Part shown: positions 59,935 to 64,000 of the stretch, one piece after another
Layout of the letters: every line of letters begins with the position of its first letter
Position numbering within the stretch: position 1 is the first letter of the stretch
Assembly: GCA_013399855.1 (NCBI GenBank)
Contig: VXAY01004091.1
Coordinates: 1,311,110 to 1,375,109 of the forward strand
Source: Oxyruncus cristatus
Taxonomy: Eukaryota; Chordata; Aves; Passeriformes; Cotingidae
Reading direction: 5' to 3'
DNA: 64,000 nt
Notes under the pieces: model-generated
What the model saw: only the letters and a program-made list of their open reading frames with translations
Database searches by the model: none
What the model was told of the DNA's origin: nothing
Program-made: the position numbers and the translations under genes

Positions 59935-60952
59935 AAGGAACGACCAGTAAGAGGAAGCTAAACAGCTGCTGGAAGAAACAGGTTTCCTTCTTGTTTGAAT
60001 GACATTCATGTGACAAATTGGCCTGCTAAGGGTCAGCTGGTATTGCCAAAATAACCCATACTTGTTAGTAACAAATCACAAAACGTTAAATTAAGTGACT
60101 ATAAAAGTGGCTAGGAAGAATTGTTAACAGCTGATAAGCAGAATATTAGTTGCAAACACAATTCAAAACAAGGCTGGAAATATAATCTTGAAATGCACCA
60201 ATTACGACTGCAGCATAGCTGCAAAATTTATCATTACCAGTACTCCTCACTTAATAGTTCCTAAAGTAAACTTAAAAGACTGATTATCAAAACGTATCTC
60301 ATCAAAAACAAGTCACTGTTCTAGTAATCACAGCCTGTGCTATGTATTTCAGATGGTAGTACTTAAATTTGCATCTACCACAGAATATTTAATCCACAGG
60401 CTGCAACTGAGACAAGTATTAACAGCTAAGAAATTCTAGCTGTGATTTAGAGAAAATAATTGCCAAAATAATTGAGCAGAATTACTCCTGCAATTTAATA
60501 AGACTTAAGTTAGAAGTTTCTCCAAATCAGCACTTATTATGCTCACTGAGCTCTTCGATACAAAGTGCAGTGTCAGGTTTAGCACAGAAAGTGACAATAC
60601 AGAGATTTCTAGGCCACAGTTGCTAATCAGTGGATTAAAGCTATTGACAGATTCCTAAATGAAAACACAAATGACAACCACAACCTCAAAGGTAAGTTTG
60701 CTTAAACACTATTTTCAAATAAGCTGTATTTTAAATCCAAATTTAAGAAAATTGGCCACAAAAATGTGACTTCATAACATCCAGAAAATTGTAAGAACTA
60801 CATGAGAAATAGTTCTGCAACTGTTTCAAGTTTTAAAAGTGGTATTAATTAAAAAATACTGGCGCATATCATCCCTAAGTAAAGACACTCAACATCAAAT
60901 TCAGGAACAAGGGAAAAACACGAGGAAAGAACTCCCTGTTCATCAATCCAGC

Positions 60953-61161
60953 CATTCCTAACCATGAAAACAATCTTCTAACAGCAGTTGTTAAATAGGG
61001 TATGCCCATGGTACGTAGGCACATTTGGCCCAGATAAAGATTCTAACTGTACTCAGCTGCTTACTGAAATGTCTGGAACAAAACAAAACAAACAAAACCA
61101 CCAAAACAAACAAAAAAAATAAAGGCAATGTATAATTTTTAGATGGAGAAATTATTTTTAA
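60953..61161 (+). promoter_or_regulatory. candidate intragenic muscle enhancer between miR-1 and miR-133a
   Basis: A 210-bp interval contains an MCAT/TEAD motif CATTCCT (60953-60959), E-boxes CAGTTG (60985-60990), CATTTG (61022-61027) and CAGCTG (61054-61059), a GATA site AGATAA (61032-61037), and an exact MEF2 consensus TTATTTTTAA (61152-61161, YTAW4TAR). In mouse, a MEF2-dependent enhancer is known between miR-1-2 and miR-133a-1. Position and motif content fit an avian counterpart, but I cannot align the two sequences. Confidence 0.4.
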
Positions 61162-61846
61162 ATACTCACATAATTCTCAGATAGCTAATAATATATATAG
61201 CCTGATATTTTTAACACCCGAAACTACATCCTAACCTAAATACAAGAAGAAACATCTTATCTGAACCACTATCTTAACTGGTTAAGAAAGCAAAATATCA
61301 ATACGTGTTTTAAAGCTATTTCTCTTACAAGCAGATATTTTGACATGAAAGCTACAGTATCTTAACATCTAAATTAAAACTTGGTTTTTAGTGGAAAACA
61401 AAGCAAATTGCAATAGCTTTTCTGAATAGTGCAATGCTACTGAACTTGATTACGATCACAGAAGCAATTTGGTATTGCTAACAGCATCACTGAGGGGTTA
61501 ATTGCTAAGCGTTAGGTTCTTTTCCTAAAGAGCTTGTGTGCTCAGCACCGATTGATTTGGCTTCCACTATATAATGAGACCAATTTTTTTAACAGCTTAA
61601 ACGTATTTTGAAAGGGTTTTGGTAACTATTTGTCATACTGTGCTCTTTCTTGTATAACATTGCACTGCTATGCCGAAACAAAATGACAGTTCGTAGTGAT
61701 ACAGAAGTTAAAATTATATGTTGACATTGCTTCCTGCTAGTTCATGTTAGCATATCTCTAAGAATACATATCCAGTCACTCTAAAATGTCACATCCATCA
61801 CTTAGATCAGCTGTTCAATTTTAACCGAGCACACGTTGAACTTTGG

Positions 61847-61910
61847 GCATCTGCTGACACAGTTGTAACTCCAACATTTCAACTGTGTGACTGACAGGGA
61901 TAACAGATGC
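61847..61910 (+). repeat. E-box-bearing imperfect inverted repeat between the microRNAs
   Basis: Left arm 61847-61865 (GCATCTGCTGACACAGTTG) and right arm 61880-61910 (starts CAACTGTGTG, ends CAGATGC) are complementary at both ends, with an unpaired bulge in the right arm. Each arm carries two E-boxes: CATCTG and CAGTTG on the left, CAACTG and CAGATG on the right. It could act as paired bHLH sites in DNA or as an extra stem in the primary microRNA transcript. Confidence 0.45.
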
Positions 61911-62996
61911 TGACATTATCAAATGCTACACGGCTTTTTTTCCATGGCCGTTTTTTGTCCCGATATGGCCAGTACATGAAACTGTATTGCCATCCAAAAG
62001 TGCACTTGAGCAGCTGTATCTGTAAAACAGTTCCTCTATAACTGGTAAAAATAGAAACTCATTTTATAGCCATCTTGATGCTTAAGTCCAAGTGACACAC
62101 CTGCTATGTTTCTATTAGGACACATGGTGTTGGGAATATATTTACATAAATCTTCTCACCAGCATCAGACTATGCAACAAACAGATGTAGACTATCCTTG
62201 ACATACTCGTTACTAGTGAATGATTTGAACTAAGGTTGTCCCCTACTTTCCATCGTTGTCAAAGCTCAGAAAGAATTCAATTTATGACGGGGAAAAACAA
62301 AAAAAAAAGCTAAGTGAGCACTCACAAATGTATTAAGGACCTTAATTTAGAAGGAATCAGATGAAGCATCAGATAGTTCTTTAAAAGCTGTATTTTTCTG
62401 GCATTGGACTTTTTTACATATACTATCAGAGTGAAAAAAAAATAAATCTATCCTGCTACATTATATAACCATTCCTAAAAAGTTAATACTAACCAGAGAT
62501 ATAGCAATGGAATTGAAAGCACTTGACATTTATACTTGTGCTAACCAACTACAGCATAAAAGCAGCTGCAAAGGGGAACCTGCCAAAAAATGAATGGGGG
62601 GGAGTGTGGGGGGAAAACTGAAACCTTCTTCCCCAGTGAAGTTTAACATAAAGAAGTAAGGGAGCTCTACGTGACTGGAAATTCTAAGACTTCAGGTTCT
62701 AATCTACTCTAAAATTTCATTATTGCAAACAGGAAAAATTTAAAACTGTAACTTGAATTTGATCTGAGACTTATCCAAAGATTCTCAAGGAAATACTCAA
62801 GTAAATACTCAAGGACAGAACAAAGCTATACAGGCCTTTCTGGTATACAGCTTTTCATTTTGCCATCTCCAAATCAGTGAAAGAGTTAAAAATTTGCATT
62901 GACAACAAATTGTGTAACACAGAAGAAAGCCACATATTCTTTGAGAACTGTTCATGTGCTCAAAAACGTGTTACTGAATTATAAACTCCCTGCACT

Positions 62997-63084
62997 CCAA
63001 TGCTTTGCTAAAGCTGGTAAAATGGAACCAAATCAACTGTTCAATGGATTTGGTCCCCTTCAACCAGCTGTAGCTATGCATTGA
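62997..63084 (+). ncRNA. MIR133A1: miR-133a precursor hairpin (mir-133a-1 type)
   Basis: An 88-nt hairpin matching mir-133a-1. The mature 3p strand is at 63049-63070 (begins TTTGGTCCCCTTC) and the 5p strand at 63012-63033 (begins AGCTGGTAAAATGG). The terminal loop differs from the human one (CAACTGTTC here versus a CGCCTCTTC-type loop in human, from memory), as expected for a non-mammal. miR-133a acts in cardiac and skeletal muscle and restrains SRF. It is the second member of the bicistronic miR-1/miR-133a unit, plus strand, antisense inside MIB1 intron 12. Confidence 0.98.
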
Positions 63085-64000
63085 TCACTACAGGATTTCT
63101 CATATTTTTAAAACTGGACACAAAGCCTGCTCAGAATAATTATGCAGTCCTCTCTGCAGTTCGGTTCAACTATTCTAGGCAGCCTGAAGATGGAAGGTAA
63201 CAAGGAGTGTAGCAAATTCTGTATTCCAAGATTTCAAGTCTGTATTTGATGTTGTTTAATATTATGTTTACATTCAGTGAAAATTCGTATCTTAAAACAT
63301 TTATAAAGAAGATAGGTAAGCAGTGAAATAAACACATTTTCCAATGATTTATTGTCTCTTGAGTTTTTCCTCTGGTGCCCTTTGCAGCAAAACTGACCAA
63401 AAAAAACCAAACAAAAAACCCTATCAAAATGAAACAATCATGAACAGTCCTGATAGGGCAGATCTATTTTACGGGCACCCCTCTTTTCCTTCCACTCCTC
63501 CCGCTTTTTTTAACTGCTCGAGGGAGGAGACTCCGCAGGGCAGGAACTGTATTTGCCATCTTGTACATGTCGAGCATATTATTTACTATTTAAAGATAAT
63601 AAATTTGTCACTGACCTCAACAGCTACAGGCTAATCTGCCATCTAATTATAGGTCTGCTCATGGAGGTTATAGTCTTTCTCCAAACCAACTTGAACAAAA
63701 GTATTCTTTCAAAGCATTTTCTGACACAGACTTTAATAAGAGGTTTTAGAAATATGCTTTTTGCACTCAGTTTCAAATACATTTAACCTACACACTTACT
63801 GTCAGAACTGCAAATACAAAAGAAAAAAAAAAATTTTGATTGGTTTAGAAAATAACTGTACAACTCTCGTTACCTCACAACTTGTCTCTTTGAGGACCCC
63901 CATGACAACACAGCATGTGAGCCCTGGACACACGCATTAACACTAAGCAGAGGTGAGAAACCCGACCTCTCAATTAAATCGCTACAGTTAGAAATTGCAC

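Overview
The window is vertebrate nuclear DNA, and almost certainly avian. Split coding exons are separated by long AT-rich introns with GT-AG borders. Several fragments are typical of the 3' end of CR1, the dominant avian LINE. There are no operons, tRNA genes or other prokaryotic features. The species cannot be named from the sequence alone.

The recognisable protein gene is MIB1 (mind bomb E3 ubiquitin ligase 1), on the minus strand. Nine consecutive coding exons are present, equivalent to exons 13-21 of a 21-exon human-type gene: 49794-49926, 49325-49411, 46401-46562, 41270-41451, 40076-39884, 37783-37861, 36153-36266, 34965-35065 and 29921-30061. They join in frame without a break and encode the last 396 residues: the final ankyrin repeats, three C-terminal RING fingers and the coiled coil between RING2 and RING3. 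Exons 1-12 and the promoter lie beyond base 64000. The 3' UTR runs from 29920 towards lower coordinates, probably for several kilobases. Its end is not fixed, and a 32-base assembly gap (26348-26379) lies in or near it.

The second recognisable unit is the muscle microRNA pair miR-1 (hairpin 59850-59934) and miR-133a (hairpin 62997-63084). Both are on the plus strand, inside MIB1 intron 12 and antisense to MIB1. This is the same arrangement as mammalian miR-1-2/miR-133a-1. Around them I see a candidate TATA/CArG/E-box promoter (about 57.24-57.38 kb), a cluster of MCAT, E-box, GATA and MEF2 motifs between the two hairpins (60.95-61.16 kb), and an E-box-bearing inverted repeat (61.85-61.91 kb). 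These regulatory calls are inferred from motifs.

Bases 1 to about 22400 lie 3' of MIB1. In mammals this side faces GATA6, so the region is probably intergenic and may carry distal regulatory DNA. I found no supportable protein gene there: only microsatellites, one possible ancient SINE, a CpG-bearing block at 16.13-16.46 kb and a few unexplained open frames. The MIB1 introns are mostly unremarkable AT-rich sequence with CR1 relics, a tail-to-tail CR1 pair in intron 17 and an exact CTCF-consensus match in a GC-rich patch of intron 16.
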